Part shown: in pieces, positions 9,252 through 17,845 of the stretch
How the letters are laid out: each line of letters opens with the position of its first letter
Numbering within the stretch: position 1 is the stretch's first letter
NCBI GenBank assembly: GCA_035512495.1
Contig: DATKDW010000058.1
Span: forward strand, 1-64,000
Source: Acidimicrobiales bacterium
GTDB taxonomy: Bacteria; Actinomycetota; Acidimicrobiia; Acidimicrobiales; CADCSY01
Reading direction: 5' to 3'
Length of the DNA stretch: 64,000 nucleotides
Made by a program: the position numbers and the translations under genes
The notes under the pieces: generated by a model
Seen by the model: only the letters and a program-made list of their open reading frames with translations
Databases searched by the model: none
What the model was told of the DNA's origin: nothing

Positions 9252-9319
9252 CTCATGGCGCTTCTTTGCAGAAAGGCGCCGCCGAGGCGCCAGAAGCGCG
9301 AGGAACCGCCACGAGAAGC
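9252..9319. repeat. Dispersed palindromic repeat, copy A
   Basis: Intergenic element with outer arms CTCATGGCG (9252-9260) and CGCCACGAG (9307-9315), one mismatch. Its right end, AGGAACCGCCACGAGAAGC at 9301-9319, is identical over 19 nt to the reverse complement of 57711-57729 in copy B. Both copies lie just after a gene end. Confidence 0.6.
9258..9299 (+). terminator. Probable hairpin terminator after the crotonase gene
   Basis: GCGCTTCT (9258-9265) pairs perfectly with AGAAGCGC (9292-9299), and nested GGCGCC (9275-9280) pairs with GGCGCC (9286-9291). It begins 27 nt after the stop codon. No U-run follows, as usual in GC-rich genomes. It sits inside the dispersed repeat. Confidence 0.5.
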
Positions 9320-9361
9320 TGATCCCCGACGAGCAGAGATCGAGGCCCGACCCGCCGGCAG

Positions 9362-9367
9362 TACTCT
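9362..9367 (+). promoter_or_regulatory. Putative -10 box of the MFS gene
   Basis: TACTCT ends 9 nt before ATG 9377, consistent with a leaderless or nearly leaderless transcript; no clear -35 is visible. Confidence 0.35.
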
Positions 9368-9376
9368 CCGGACCGC

Positions 9377-10696
9377 ATGGTGCTGAGAGGACTGCGGTCG
9401 AGCGCCGCTCTGCTGCTGCGCAACGAGCGCCTGCTGGCCATCAGCGTCGCCACCGTGCTGGTCATGGCCGGGCAGGGCGTCATCGCCCCGGTGCTGCCTC
9501 TCTACGCCGAGAGCTTCGGGGTGGGCGCGGCGACCATCGGCCTCACCCTGTCGTTCTTCGCCATCGCCCGCCTGGTGCTCAACGTGCCCCTCGGCGTGCT
9601 GTCCGATCGGCGGGGCCGGCGCGTCCTGCTCGTCGGCGGGCCACTCGTCACCGCCGTCGGCATGATCGGGTCGGGCCTGGCGTCCTCCATCGTGGTCCTG
9701 CTGGCCTGGCGCCTGGTCGCCGGCGCCGGCTCGGCCATGTACATGACCGGCGCGCAGGTGTACCTGGCCGACATCTCGACACCGGCCAACCGGGCCAAGC
9801 TCATCGGGACCAACCAGGGCGCGCTCCTGCTCGGCACCGCCATCGGCCCGGCCATCGGCGGGTACCTGGCCGACGCCGCCGGCCTCGAAGCGCCCTTCTA
9901 CGTGGTCGGCGCGGCTGCCCTGGTGGCGTGCGCCTACAGCTGGTTCCGCCTCCCCGAGACCCGTCCCGAACCGGTGGAGGAACCCGCCGCTCCCGACGGA
10001 GCGCCGCCGGGCCGGCGGCCGTGGGTGGCGCTGGTGCTGTCGAAGGACTTCCTCTCGGTGGCGCTGGTGACCATGGCGATCTTCTTCACCCGCACCGGCT
10101 CGCGCATGACCCTGATGCCCCTGCTGGCGGTGGGGCTGCTCGACTTCTCGGTCGCCAGCCTGGGCCTGGTGTTCACCGCCATGGCGGTGATCAACATGGT
10201 CGGCCTGGCGCCGGCGGCCTGGATGGCGGACACGCTCGGACGCAAGCACGCCATCGTCCCGAGCGGCCTGGCGGTGGGCGCCGCTCTGGTGCTGCTCTCC
10301 ACCGGCGACTCCCAGCTGACGTTCCTCCTCGGCGCGCTGGCGCTCGCCGTGGCCACCTCGATCGCCGGGCCGGCACCTGCGGCCTACGCCGCCGACGTGG
10401 CCCCGCCACACCTGCGGGGCCTCGGCATGGCCATGTACCGCACCGCCGGCGACATCGGATTCGTGATCGGGCCACCGCTGCTGGGCGCCATCGCCGATGC
10501 CACCACCATCCGGGTGGCACTCGTGGCCAACGCCGGACTCGTTGTGGTGGCGACCGCCGTGTTCGCCCTCGTGGCGAGCGAGACCTTGGAGCGCGAGGCT
10601 CTGGAGCCCGAGACGCCACCTGCGACCGAGCCGGTCGAGCCTCCCGGAGAGGCGACGCTGGGCGAGGTCGAGTCACGCCCACAACCACCGGCATGA
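9377..10696 (+). CDS. Major facilitator superfamily transporter
   Basis: 439 residues with about 12 hydrophobic segments. The loop 2-3 signature GVLSDRRGRRVLL (MFS motif A) and a second copy MADTLGRKHAI in the C-terminal half show the two six-helix bundles. TM1 starts at LAISVATVLVMAGQGVIAPVLPLY. The DHA1-like drug/metabolite efflux group fits best (ADISTPANRAKLIGTNQGALLLG, PAIGGYLAD). The last 50 residues are a Pro/Glu-rich cytoplasmic tail. Start at ATG 9377 is the first in-frame start and lies 9 nt after a TACTCT box. It is followed by a beta-lactamase-fold hydrolase gene 46 nt downstream. Substrate unknown. Confidence 0.87.
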   Translation: MVLRGLRSSAALLLRNERLLAISVATVLVMAGQGVIAPVLPLYAESFGVGAATIGLTLSFFAIARLVLNVPLGVLSDRRGRRVLLVGGPLVTAVGMIGSGLASSIVVLLAWRLVAGAGSAMYMTGAQVYLADISTPANRAKLIGTNQGALLLGTAIGPAIGGYLADAAGLEAPFYVVGAAALVACAYSWFRLPETRPEPVEEPAAPDGAPPGRRPWVALVLSKDFLSVALVTMAIFFTRTGSRMTLMPLLAVGLLDFSVASLGLVFTAMAVINMVGLAPAAWMADTLGRKHAIVPSGLAVGAALVLLSTGDSQLTFLLGALALAVATSIAGPAPAAYAADVAPPHLRGLGMAMYRTAGDIGFVIGPPLLGAIADATTIRVALVANAGLVVVATAVFALVASETLEREALEPETPPATEPVEPPGEATLGEVESRPQPPA

Positions 10697-10742
10697 GCAG
10701 CTCTCCCGGGCGCGGGTCCGCCCGCTGGTCGAGACTGTGGTG

Positions 10743-11792
10743 ATGGACCTCGTCGCCCTGCCGTCACAACCCGCGGACGTGCCCTGGCCCACCGAGACGT
10801 GGCCCACCAGGCCCGACGGGGTCCAGCTCACGCCGCTGCTCGACGACCTCTTCACCGACACCGACCGCTTCGGCTCCACCTACGCCGCCGTGGTCGTCCA
10901 CCGGGGCCGGTTGGTCGCTGAGCGCTACGACGGTGCGATCACCCACTGGGACGGTCCCGACGAGCCCGTCGGCCCCGAGACCCGGCTGCTGTCGTGGTCG
11001 ATGGCCAAGTCGGTGCTGCACGCGGTGGTGGGGATCCTGGTGGACCAGGGAAGGCTCGACCTCGACGCCCCGGCCCCTGTCCCCGCCTGGCAGGAGCCCG
11101 GCGACCCTCGCGGCGCCATCACCCTCGAGCAGCTCCTGGCCATGCGGGACGGGCTCGAGTTCCGGGAGGATTACGTCGACGGCGAGGCGAGCGAGGTCAT
11201 CGAGATGCTCTTCGGCTCAGGGGCGGACGACGTCGCCAGCTTCGCCGCCGAGCGACCACTCGCCCACCCGCCAGGCAAGGTCTTCAACTACTCGTCGGGC
11301 ACGAGCAACATCATCTCCCGCATCGTCGGTGACGAGGTGGGGGGTGGTGCCGCCGGCTTCGAGGCATTCCTGCGCTCGGCGCTGCTCGACCCGATCGGCA
11401 TGAGCTCGGCCCAGCCCCGCTTCGACGCCGCCGGCACGTTCATCGCCTCGTCGTACCTCTACGCCACCGCACAGGACTTCGCCCGCTTCGGTCACCTCTA
11501 CCTGCGCGACGGCGTGTGGGAGGGCCGGCGGGTCCTGCCCGAGGGCTGGGTCGACCACGGCCGGCGACCCCGGTCCGTCGACCCCGTCGATGGCCGCCGC
11601 TACGGCGCCCAGTGGTGGGTGGTCGACGACGACCTCGGTGGCTTCTGGGCCAACGGCTACGAGGGCCAGTCGATCCTCGTGGTGCCCGCCCTCGACCTGG
11701 TGGTGGTGCGCCTGGGCAAGAGCGACAAAGCCTGCTACCCGGCGCTGTACGAGTGGCGTCGGTCGATGGCCGACGCCTTCCGGGACGCCTGA
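10743..11792 (+). CDS. Serine hydrolase of the class C beta-lactamase / esterase family
   Basis: 349 residues from ATG 10743. The SxxK motif appears as SMAKS (nucleophile Ser), the second motif as YSSGTSN, and GYEGQS occupies the position of the KTG/HxG motif near the C-terminus. The order TRLLSWSMAKSVLHAVVGILVDQGRLDLDAP, LLAMRDGLEF, and HPPGKVFNYSSG is diagnostic of the family, which includes esterases, D-aminopeptidases and penicillin-binding-like proteins. No signal peptide, so it probably acts in the cytoplasm as an esterase/amidase. The Crp-type regulator starts only 6 nt after its stop, suggesting co-transcription. Confidence 0.85.
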   Translation: MDLVALPSQPADVPWPTETWPTRPDGVQLTPLLDDLFTDTDRFGSTYAAVVVHRGRLVAERYDGAITHWDGPDEPVGPETRLLSWSMAKSVLHAVVGILVDQGRLDLDAPAPVPAWQEPGDPRGAITLEQLLAMRDGLEFREDYVDGEASEVIEMLFGSGADDVASFAAERPLAHPPGKVFNYSSGTSNIISRIVGDEVGGGAAGFEAFLRSALLDPIGMSSAQPRFDAAGTFIASSYLYATAQDFARFGHLYLRDGVWEGRRVLPEGWVDHGRRPRSVDPVDGRRYGAQWWVVDDDLGGFWANGYEGQSILVVPALDLVVVRLGKSDKACYPALYEWRRSMADAFRDA

Positions 11793-11798
11793 GCGCCG

Positions 11799-12467
11799 GT
11801 GCTGAACGACGCCGACCGCTCGGTCCTGACCGGCCTCGGCCGCGAGCGCCGGTACCGCGCCGGCGCCGTCCTCTTCCGCGAAGGTGACGCGCCGGGTGCC
11901 GTCCACCTCCTCCTCGAGGGACGGGTGAAGGTCCACACCGTCGCCCCCACCGGTCGCGAGCTGCTCCTCGCCTTCAAGGAGCCCGGTGAGCTGCTGGGCG
12001 AGCTCGCCGCCATCGACGACCTGCCCCGATCGGCCACGGCGTCAGCGGTGGACGACGTGCGGACCTCGGTGGTGACGGCCGGACGGTTCCGGGAGGTCGC
12101 CGAGGCGCGGCCTGGTGTCGCGTTCCAGCTGCTGCACGGGCTGTCGGGCGAGCTGCGCGCTGCCGGCAATGATCAGCTGGTGCGCACCGACGGCACCGTC
12201 ACCGAGCGGGTTGCCGCCCGTCTGCTGACCCTCGCCCGACGCTTCGACGAACACGACGGCCCCTCGGTCGTGGTCCCCCTTCGCCTCAGTCACGACGACC
12301 TGGCGGCGTGGACCTCCACCACGCGGGAGTCGGTGACCCGGGCCATGGCCCAGCTGCGACGCAGCGGTGCGGTCGTCACCCGACCCGGTCGCGTCACCGT
12401 CGTCGACGTCGAGCAGCTCGCCGCCCACACCGCGGGCGCCTCGGCCCCGGCAGGCCGGACCGTGTGA
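11799..12467 (+). CDS. Crp/Fnr-family transcriptional regulator
   Basis: 222 residues from GTG 11799. Cyclic-nucleotide-binding beta-roll at about 10-125: AGAVLFREGDAPGAVHLLLEGRVKV and the phosphate-binding-cassette-like stretch LLGELAAIDDLPRSATASA. A C-terminal winged helix includes LSHDDLAAWTSTTRESVTRAMAQLRRSG (recognition helix with ESVTRAMAQLR) and GRVTVVDVEQLAA. The cassette has GELAAID and RSATASA, close to the cAMP-type GE...RSA motif, so cyclic nucleotide binding is plausible. No Fnr-type cysteine cluster. A symmetric GTGA-N6-TCAC site follows 19 nt downstream, before another cNMP-binding protein, and could be its target. Confidence 0.9.
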   Translation: MLNDADRSVLTGLGRERRYRAGAVLFREGDAPGAVHLLLEGRVKVHTVAPTGRELLLAFKEPGELLGELAAIDDLPRSATASAVDDVRTSVVTAGRFREVAEARPGVAFQLLHGLSGELRAAGNDQLVRTDGTVTERVAARLLTLARRFDEHDGPSVVVPLRLSHDDLAAWTSTTRESVTRAMAQLRRSGAVVTRPGRVTVVDVEQLAAHTAGASAPAGRTV

Positions 12468-12485
12468 CCGATGTCTCCCCCCGAG

Positions 12486-12501
12486 GGTGATGCACGTCAC
12501 C
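12486..12501. promoter_or_regulatory. Crp-like operator (GTGA-N6-TCAC)
   Basis: GGTGATGCACGTCACC is an inverted repeat with arms GGTGA and TCACC, matching the half-sites and 6-nt spacing of the CRP consensus TGTGA-N6-TCACA. It is centred about 33 nt before ATG 12527 and lies directly after the Crp-type gene. Confidence 0.6.
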
Positions 12502-12526
12502 GCCGGGGACCCGGATCCACGAGACG

Positions 12527-12985
12527 ATGACCTCCACGAACACCGAGACCACGGAGGCGATCATGATCAAGCAGGACCCGAAGGTGGAGCAGCTCGCACG
12601 CTTCGCCCTCTTCAGCGCTTGCTCGAAGAAGGAGCTCCAGCGGCTGGCGACGATCGTCGACCGCGTCGACATCGACGCCGACCACGTGCTCTGCCGGGAG
12701 GGGGCGCCGGCACGCGAGTGCTTCTTCCTCATCGACGGCGAGGTGCAGGTCTCCATCGGGGGCCGCTACCTCGGGACCGTGGGGGCCGGAGAGGTCCTCG
12801 GTGAGATGGCGCTGCTGAACCGCCGGCCGAGGGTCGCCACCGCGGTGACCACCACGCGGGTGAGCACCTATGTCATCCACACCTCACAGTTCAGGACGCT
12901 GGTCGAGGAGATGCCCGGCATCGCCCTGTCGCTGCTCAACACCCTCAGCGACCGCCTGGCCGAGCTGGAGCTCGCCACCGCCTAG
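12527..12985 (+). CDS. Stand-alone cyclic nucleotide-binding domain protein
   Basis: 152 residues; ATG 12527, with an alternative ATG at 12563 (MIKQDPKVEQLARF) that better matches the domain start. A single cNMP-binding beta-roll: LFSACSKKELQRLATIVDRVDIDADHV, REGAPARECFFLIDGEVQV, VGAGEVLGEMALLNRRPRVATAVT, with phosphate-binding GEMALLNRRPRVATA (Glu and Arg present). No DNA-binding or enzymatic domain follows, so it may act as a cAMP sensor or partner protein. It is probably controlled through the Crp-like site at 12486-12501. A 13-nt-arm hairpin follows the stop. Confidence 0.82.
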   Translation: MTSTNTETTEAIMIKQDPKVEQLARFALFSACSKKELQRLATIVDRVDIDADHVLCREGAPARECFFLIDGEVQVSIGGRYLGTVGAGEVLGEMALLNRRPRVATAVTTTRVSTYVIHTSQFRTLVEEMPGIALSLLNTLSDRLAELELATA

Positions 12986-12993
12986 GTTCGGCG

Positions 12994-13020
12994 TGGGCCG
13001 CCGGCTCAGCCGGCGGCCCA
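12994..13020. terminator. Bidirectional hairpin terminator between convergent genes
   Basis: TGGGCCGCCGGCT (12994-13006) and AGCCGGCGGCCCA (13008-13020) are perfect reverse complements. It lies 8 nt after the cNMP-binding gene and 6 nt from the end of the convergent CoA-transferase gene. No U-run. Confidence 0.75.
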
Positions 13021-13026
13021 AGTGCC

Positions 13027-14208
13027 TCAAACCACCCCCGCCTCCCGGAGGGCGTCGACGGCGGCGGGGTCGTAACCGAGCTCGGCGAGGATCTCGTCGG
13101 TGTGCTCCCCCAGCTCCGGGGCGCGGCCGTGGACGGCACCAGGCGAGGCCGACAGCTCGACGGGGAAGCGGGCGATCGGAACGGGCCTCGCCGCCGTCGG
13201 GTACTCGACCTCCTCGAACACGCCGATCTGGCGAACGTGCGGGAGGTCGAGCGCCTCTTGGGGCGTGAGCACCGGTCCCCCCGGGATCCTCGCCTCGGCC
13301 ATGGCGTCGAGGCACTCGTCGGTGCTGCGGTCGGCGCACCACGCCGCCATGTACGCCGAAAGGGCCTCGCCGTGGTCGCCGCGGGCGAGGTCGTCGCCGA
13401 AGCGCTCGTCGTCGACCAGGTCGGGGCGGCCGATCATCGCCGCCCACTTCCGGAACTGCGACGGGCCGATCACCGCGCACATCAGCCAGCCGTCGCGGGT
13501 GCGGAAGGTGTCGGCGGGCCCCGCGGTCTGCGACCGGTTGTGGGTGGACGTGCGGTCGACGCCGAGCATCGCCTGCTCCGCGAGGGTCGGGCTGTTCCAG
13601 GTGAGGGCGGTGCGCAGCAGCGCGGCCTCGATCAGCTGACCCTCGCCGGTCTGGTCCCGGTGGCGCAGCGCCGCCATGACCGAGAGCGCCGACAGGGTGG
13701 CGGTGGAGAAGTCGACGTAGGGCGCCGACGAACGCGAGGGCGCGCCGGGCGGGCCGCTCATCGCCATGTTCCCCGACGCCGCCTGGGCCAGGCCGTCGAA
13801 GCCGACCTTGTCGCTCCAGTCACCGCCGGCGCCGAACGCGGTGGTGGTGACGAGGATGACGTCGGGCTTGACCTCCCGCAGGGTGGCATCGTCGAGCCCC
13901 ATGGACAACAGGGCGGCGGGCGGCAGGTTGGCGATCACCACGTCGGCGGTGGCCACCAGGCGGGCGACGACCTCGCGCCCTTCGGCCGTGGTCGGATCCA
14001 GCGTGAGGCCCCGCTTGCCCCGGTTGCACTGCAGGTACATCGAGCCCACACCATCGCTGGTCACCGGTGTGATCCAGCGGTCCTCCCCGCCCTCCCGGCG
14101 TTCGACGCGGATGACGTCGGCCCCGAGGTCGCCGAGCAGGGCGGCGCAGTAGGGGCCCGCGATGTAGCGGCCGAAGTCGAGCACCCGGATGCCGTCGAGC
14201 ACGCCCAT
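13027..14208 (-). CDS. CaiB/BaiF family (class III) CoA-transferase
   Basis: 393 residues. Starts with MGVLDGIRVLDFGRYIAGPYCA and continues LGDLGADVIRVERREGGEDRW, CNRGKRGLTLD, and the APYVDFSTA segment where Asp166 aligns with the catalytic Asp of formyl-CoA transferase. GEGQLIEAALLRTAL and TAGPADTFRTRDGWLMCAVIG are typical. Class III transferases move CoA between carboxylic acids through an aspartyl-CoA intermediate; alpha-methylacyl-CoA racemases share the fold. The start codon overlaps by one base the stop of the alpha/beta hydrolase upstream (TGATG), so the two are translationally coupled and may work in one acyl-CoA or ester degradation path. Confidence 0.9.
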   Translation of the reverse strand: MGVLDGIRVLDFGRYIAGPYCAALLGDLGADVIRVERREGGEDRWITPVTSDGVGSMYLQCNRGKRGLTLDPTTAEGREVVARLVATADVVIANLPPAALLSMGLDDATLREVKPDVILVTTTAFGAGGDWSDKVGFDGLAQAASGNMAMSGPPGAPSRSSAPYVDFSTATLSALSVMAALRHRDQTGEGQLIEAALLRTALTWNSPTLAEQAMLGVDRTSTHNRSQTAGPADTFRTRDGWLMCAVIGPSQFRKWAAMIGRPDLVDDERFGDDLARGDHGEALSAYMAAWCADRSTDECLDAMAEARIPGGPVLTPQEALDLPHVRQIGVFEEVEYPTAARPVPIARFPVELSASPGAVHGRAPELGEHTDEILAELGYDPAAVDALREAGVV

Positions 14209-15122
14209 CAGCCGGCCGCCCGATGGGGTTCGGAGTGGTCCCAGTCGGCGAGCAGCGTCCGCAGTGCGGTGAGCAGGAGCAGCGGCTGGTCCAGCATGGC
14301 GTGGTGACCGGCCTCAGGCAGCTCGATCACCGGCGCCACGCGGCCGAGCACCTCGTACATGGAGGCGCCGATGCCCGGCGTCACCAGGCCGCGCTCCGAG
14401 CGCAGGAGGGCGAAGCGGCACTGCACCTGCTCCAGGTACGGCAGCGCCACCGCCCGCATGGACCCGGCGAACTGCTCGAACACCCGCCGATCGAACTTCC
14501 ACTCCCAGCCGCCCTCCACGGGGCGCAGCGACCGGCGGGCGACGTGGTCCACGACGTAGTCCAGGTAGTGCTCCTGGGGCGGCACCGTGCGGAAACGCCC
14601 GAGTGCCTCGTCCACCGAGGCGTAGACACGCGGGCGGCCGAAGGCGTCGTGGCGGGAGGAGGTGACCTCGGGGTCGGCCTCGGTCACGGGCGAGTCGCAC
14701 ACCACGACGCCGGCCAGGCGGTCACCGTGGCGTGCTGCGGTGGCGATGGTGACGAAGCCACCCATGCTGTGGCCAACCACCACCGGCGGGCCGTCGACGC
14801 CCCCGGCGGCTGCCACGGCCACCACCTCGTCGGTCCACTGCTCGAAGTCGTAGGCGTCGCGACGGCCGCTGTCGCCGTGGCCCGACAGGTCGACGGCGAG
14901 CACCCGGTACCCGGGCGCGAAGGTGGCGGCAACGTGGGTCCACCAGTGGGCGTGGGCGCCCCCGCCGTGCACGAAGACGAGGCCCCGCTGACCGGGCTGA
15001 CCCCACGCCAGGTAGTGCACCGCGGCGCCGTCGACCTGCACCTCCTCGTCGGTGAAGGGCACCTCGAGCGCCCGGTGGAACCACCTGGGGGCGTGGGGCA
15101 GGGGCGCAGGCACGTCGGGCAT
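14208..15122 (-). CDS. Alpha/beta hydrolase
   Basis: 304 residues. FVHGGGAHAHWW (oxyanion region), DLSGHGDSGRR, and GHSMGG with the nucleophile Ser mark the esterase/lipase-like alpha/beta hydrolase family. The catalytic His is in ELPEAGHHAMLDQP. The acid is probably provided in the strand before it. Substrate not readable. TACGTT lies 8 nt upstream of the ATG. The gene is preceded by a separate TetR gene ending in a hairpin, and overlaps the CoA-transferase start by one base, so hydrolase and transferase form a two-gene operon. Confidence 0.85.
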   Translation of the reverse strand: MPDVPAPLPHAPRWFHRALEVPFTDEEVQVDGAAVHYLAWGQPGQRGLVFVHGGGAHAHWWTHVAATFAPGYRVLAVDLSGHGDSGRRDAYDFEQWTDEVVAVAAAGGVDGPPVVVGHSMGGFVTIATAARHGDRLAGVVVCDSPVTEADPEVTSSRHDAFGRPRVYASVDEALGRFRTVPPQEHYLDYVVDHVARRSLRPVEGGWEWKFDRRVFEQFAGSMRAVALPYLEQVQCRFALLRSERGLVTPGIGASMYEVLGRVAPVIELPEAGHHAMLDQPLLLLTALRTLLADWDHSEPHRAAG

Positions 15123-15130
15123 CGCCCCGA

Positions 15131-15136
15131 AACGTA
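15131..15136 (-). promoter_or_regulatory. Putative leaderless -10 box of the hydrolase/CoA-transferase operon
   Basis: TACGTT on the minus strand ends 8 nt before the ATG at 15122. Confidence 0.35.
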
Positions 15137-15168
15137 CCGTCGTCGCCGAGCGCGTCGCGCCTAGGAGT

Positions 15169-15215
15169 CGCGGCCCGGCAGCACCTCGGGCTCAGCCGCG
15201 CCGGGCGGGGCCGCG
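15169..15215 (-). terminator. Hairpin downstream of the TetR gene
   Basis: CGCGGCC (15169-15175) pairs with GGCCGCG (15209-15215), extended by inner CGGC/GCCG pairing. It begins 11 nt after the TetR stop and separates that gene from the hydrolase operon. No U-run. Confidence 0.4.
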
Positions 15216-15225
15216 AACGCAAGCC

Positions 15226-15858
15226 TCACCCGGTGGGGGCGAAGAGGGCGGTGAGGCCGTGGCGCATGGTCGCCGTCGCCTTCGCGCTGGTGAGGCCGTG
15301 GTCGTGGCGCAGGAGCTCGTAGGACTCGAAGGAGCACAGGACGTCGGCAGACGCCAGCGCCAGGTCGGCCTCGGCCCGGCCCATCGCCGCCAGCTCGGGG
15401 GCGAAGAGCCGGCGGACCTGCTCCCGCCAGAAGGCCCGGCCCTCCGCCAGCTGGGCGGCGACGACCTCGTGGCGGGGGGCGACCATGCGTGCCACCCGGG
15501 CCGTGGGCGCCATGACCTCGAACAGCTCGGACCGGCTCGCGGCCAGACGTTCGACCTTGACGTCGGTGGCGTCGGCGGCGTGGGCATCGACCCGCAGGAG
15601 CGGCTGGACCAGGGCCAGCTGCGCCTCGATGGCGGCCCGGTTGAGGTCGTCGACGTCGTCGAAGTAGCGGAAGAGGGAGCGGGCGGAGAGCCCCGCCCGC
15701 TCGGCGATGGTGGTCGTGCTCGGCGACAGGTCGCCCTCACGGTGCAGGGCGGCCAGGGCGGCCAGGATGGCCTCGCGGTTGGCCGCCCGACGGGCGTGGC
15801 GCCCGTCGACCTTGGCCTCCCCGTCGCCCGTCGCGGCGGCTGACACCTCCTGGCTCAT
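15226..15858 (-). CDS. TetR/AcrR family transcriptional regulator
   Basis: 210 residues. The N-terminal DNA-binding domain is ANREAILAALAALHREGDLSPSTTTIAERAGLSARSLFRYFDDVDDLNRAA (helix-turn-helix at about 50-70; the usual TxxxIAxxAGxSxxxxYxxF pattern, with FRYF). The remaining 130 residues form an all-helical ligand-binding/dimer domain with no recognisable ligand signature. About 20 N-terminal residues precede the domain. TAGCAT sits 7 nt before the ATG. Likely represses itself or the adjacent S9 peptidase or hydrolase genes; no clear palindromic operator is visible in the 103-nt upstream gap. Confidence 0.85.
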   Translation of the reverse strand: MSQEVSAAATGDGEAKVDGRHARRAANREAILAALAALHREGDLSPSTTTIAERAGLSARSLFRYFDDVDDLNRAAIEAQLALVQPLLRVDAHAADATDVKVERLAASRSELFEVMAPTARVARMVAPRHEVVAAQLAEGRAFWREQVRRLFAPELAAMGRAEADLALASADVLCSFESYELLRHDHGLTSAKATATMRHGLTALFAPTG

Positions 15859-15865
15859 GCCGGCG

Positions 15866-15871
15866 ATGCTA
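15866..15871 (-). promoter_or_regulatory. Putative leaderless -10 box of the TetR gene
   Basis: TAGCAT on the minus strand ends 7 nt before ATG 15858; no matching -35 at the usual distance. Confidence 0.4.
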
Positions 15872-15928
15872 CCGATCCGCCGACAATTGGCTGGTCACAT
15901 GACAGGAGGACCGGCGGGCAAGGCGCGG

Positions 15929-15960
15929 CGCGACGGTCGCTGAGCGGAGGCTCCGGCCTC
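15929..15960 (-). terminator. Tandem small hairpins after the S9 peptidase gene
   Basis: GAGGC-TCCG-GCCTC (15947-15960) starts right after the peptidase stop, followed by a GCGAC/GTCGC stem (15929-15940). These would end the long minus-strand operon. Confidence 0.4.
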
Positions 15961-15961
15961 G

Positions 15962-17845
15962 TCAGGTGGGGTCGGGAGTCGTCCGGCCGCCGAGGTGGCG
16001 GGCGAAGAACTGCTCCATGGCCCGGTAGAGGTCGAGGCGGTTCTCCGGGTTGGCGAAGCCGTGGCCCTCGTCGTCCTTGACCAGGTACTCCACCTCGACC
16101 CCCCGCTCCTCGAGGGCGGCGACGATCTGGTCCGACTCGACCTTGGTGACCCTCGGGTCGTTGGCGCCCTGCACCACCATCAGGGGGGTGGTGATCCGGT
16201 CGACGTGGGTCAGGGGCGAGCGGTCGAGCAGGTCGGCGACGACCTCCTCCACCGGCTCCTCCTCGGTGCCGGGGTCGCCCACGTAGCGGAACCAACTGCC
16301 CTGCAAGAACGGTCGCCAGTAGGCGGGGAACGAGCGGATGAGCGTCACCAGACTCGAAGGGCCGACGTAGGCGATGGCGGCGGCGAAGAGGTCGGGGGTG
16401 AACGTCACCCCGCAGAGCGAGGCGTAGCCCCCGTAGGAGCCGCCGTAGATGGCGACCCGGTCGGCGTCGGCGACACCCTCCTTGATCGCCCACTCCACGG
16501 CGTCGACGAGGTCGTCGTGCATCTTGCGGCCGAACTCGCGCTCGGCGGCGTGGGTGAACCCCTTGCCGTAGCCGGTGGAGCCCCGGTAGTTGACCTGCAG
16601 CACCGCGTAGCCGCGGTTGGCCAGCAGCTGCACTTCGGGCTGGTAGCCCCAGACGTCCTGGGCCCACGGACCGCCGTGCACCAGGAGGACCATGGGCAGC
16701 CCGGTCGGCTCGACACCGAGGGGCAGGGTGAGGAACGAGCTGAGGGAGAGACCGTCGCGCGAGGTGATCGTCACCGGCCGCATGGGGGCAAGCGCCTCGG
16801 GGTCGAGCTTGGGTCGGGGCTTGAAGAGGAACTCGCCCGCGGCGGTGCCGGCGTCGAACGAGAAGGTGACGCCGGGCTCGCGATCGTCGTTGAAGACCAC
16901 GACCCAGCGCTGCTCGTCCTCGGACATCGTGACGCCCTGGAGGTCGCCGTGGTGCAGGCGCCGCGCTGCCTGGCAGGCCGCCTCGAAGGTGTCGTCGTGG
17001 AAGTGCCACTCGAGGCGCTCGACGACGTAGACGGCAGCGAGGAGCTCACCCGTCCGCTCGCGGATCACCGCGCTGGCGAGGTCGACGTCGGGGTGTTCGT
17101 CGACGATCTCCTCCTCGCCCGAGTCGAGGCGCAGCCGGACCAGGCGCCGCCGGTCGGTGTCCCGGGCCGAGGAGACCCACAGGGCGTCGCCGTCGGGGGT
17201 GAAGCCGAAGACGTCGCCGCCGTCCTCGTTGGCGTAGACGGTGAGGGAGCGGAAGTCCTCGCCCTCGTCGTCGCGCACCAGGATCTCGGTGTCGCCCTCC
17301 GGCGTCTGGGCCGTCGCCGCCCGCAGGCGCCCCTGGGGGTCGGTGGTCCAGTCGCCGATGTTGCCCGGGTTCTCGGCCACCATCTCGAGCTCGCCGGTGG
17401 TGAGGTCGAGGCGGTGGACGTCGAAGGCGCTCGGCTCGCGCTGGTTCATTGCGATCAGGATGTGGGTCGGGTCGTCGTGGGGGACGTGGGCGATCATGAC
17501 CCGCACGCCGTCGAAGGGCGTCAGGTCCCGGGCCGCCTGCGTGGGCCGGTCGAGCTCGGCCACGTGGAGGTGGTAGTTCTCGTTGCCGCCCTGGTCCTGC
17601 ATGTACAGGATGCGCTGCGAGTCGCGGCTCCAGCGCCAGTCCATGATCCCCCGGACGTGGTCGTGGGTCACGCACACGGCGTCGTCGTCGGAGGCGTCGA
17701 GGGAGCGCACCCAGACGTTGAGGCGGTTCTCCTCGGGGGCGAGGTAGCCGAGCTTCGTGCCGTCGGGGCTGATCCGCGCGCCGGCTCGTTCGGGGTTCTC
17801 GAAGAGGTCCTCGAGGGGGATCAGGGGCGGGGTCGTGGCGGTCAT
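15962..17845 (-). CDS. S9 family peptidase (acylaminoacyl-peptidase/prolyl-oligopeptidase type)
   Basis: 627 residues, no signal peptide. The N-terminal 360 residues are a beta-propeller with WD/TolB-like repeats ([39 protein letters not shown]). The C-terminal catalytic domain has [24 protein letters not shown], the nucleophile elbow [15 protein letters not shown] (Asp) and [13 protein letters not shown] (His). The family removes acylated or unmodified residues or dipeptides from short peptides. It is last in the MoxR-to-peptidase operon; its ATG overlaps by 4 nt the stop of the upstream lipoprotein gene, which suggests that peptides or peptide-like compounds imported by the transporter are its substrates (inference). 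Confidence 0.9.
   Translation of the reverse strand: MTATTPPLIPLEDLFENPERAGARISPDGTKLGYLAPEENRLNVWVRSLDASDDDAVCVTHDHVRGIMDWRWSRDSQRILYMQDQGGNENYHLHVAELDRPTQAARDLTPFDGVRVMIAHVPHDDPTHILIAMNQREPSAFDVHRLDLTTGELEMVAENPGNIGDWTTDPQGRLRAATAQTPEGDTEILVRDDEGEDFRSLTVYANEDGGDVFGFTPDGDALWVSSARDTDRRRLVRLRLDSGEEEIVDEHPDVDLASAVIRERTGELLAAVYVVERLEWHFHDDTFEAACQAARRLHHGDLQGVTMSEDEQRWVVVFNDDREPGVTFSFDAGTAAGEFLFKPRPKLDPEALAPMRPVTITSRDGLSLSSFLTLPLGVEPTGLPMVLLVHGGPWAQDVWGYQPEVQLLANRGYAVLQVNYRGSTGYGKGFTHAAEREFGRKMHDDLVDAVEWAIKEGVADADRVAIYGGSYGGYASLCGVTFTPDLFAAAIAYVGPSSLVTLIRSFPAYWRPFLQGSWFRYVGDPGTEEEPVEEVVADLLDRSPLTHVDRITTPLMVVQGANDPRVTKVESDQIVAALEERGVEVEYLVKDDEGHGFANPENRLDLYRAMEQFFARHLGGRTTPDPT

Noticed and set aside
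13670-13720. Loss of the catalytic Asp in the CoA-transferase (GQLIEAAL)
   Set aside because: That Glu is not the catalytic residue; Asp166 in APYVDFSTA fills that role.
16395-16411. GGGGTGAACGTCACCCC, resembling a Crp half-site palindrome
   Set aside because: Inside the S9 peptidase coding region, wrong spacer for GTGA-N6-TCAC; codon-driven coincidence is likelier.
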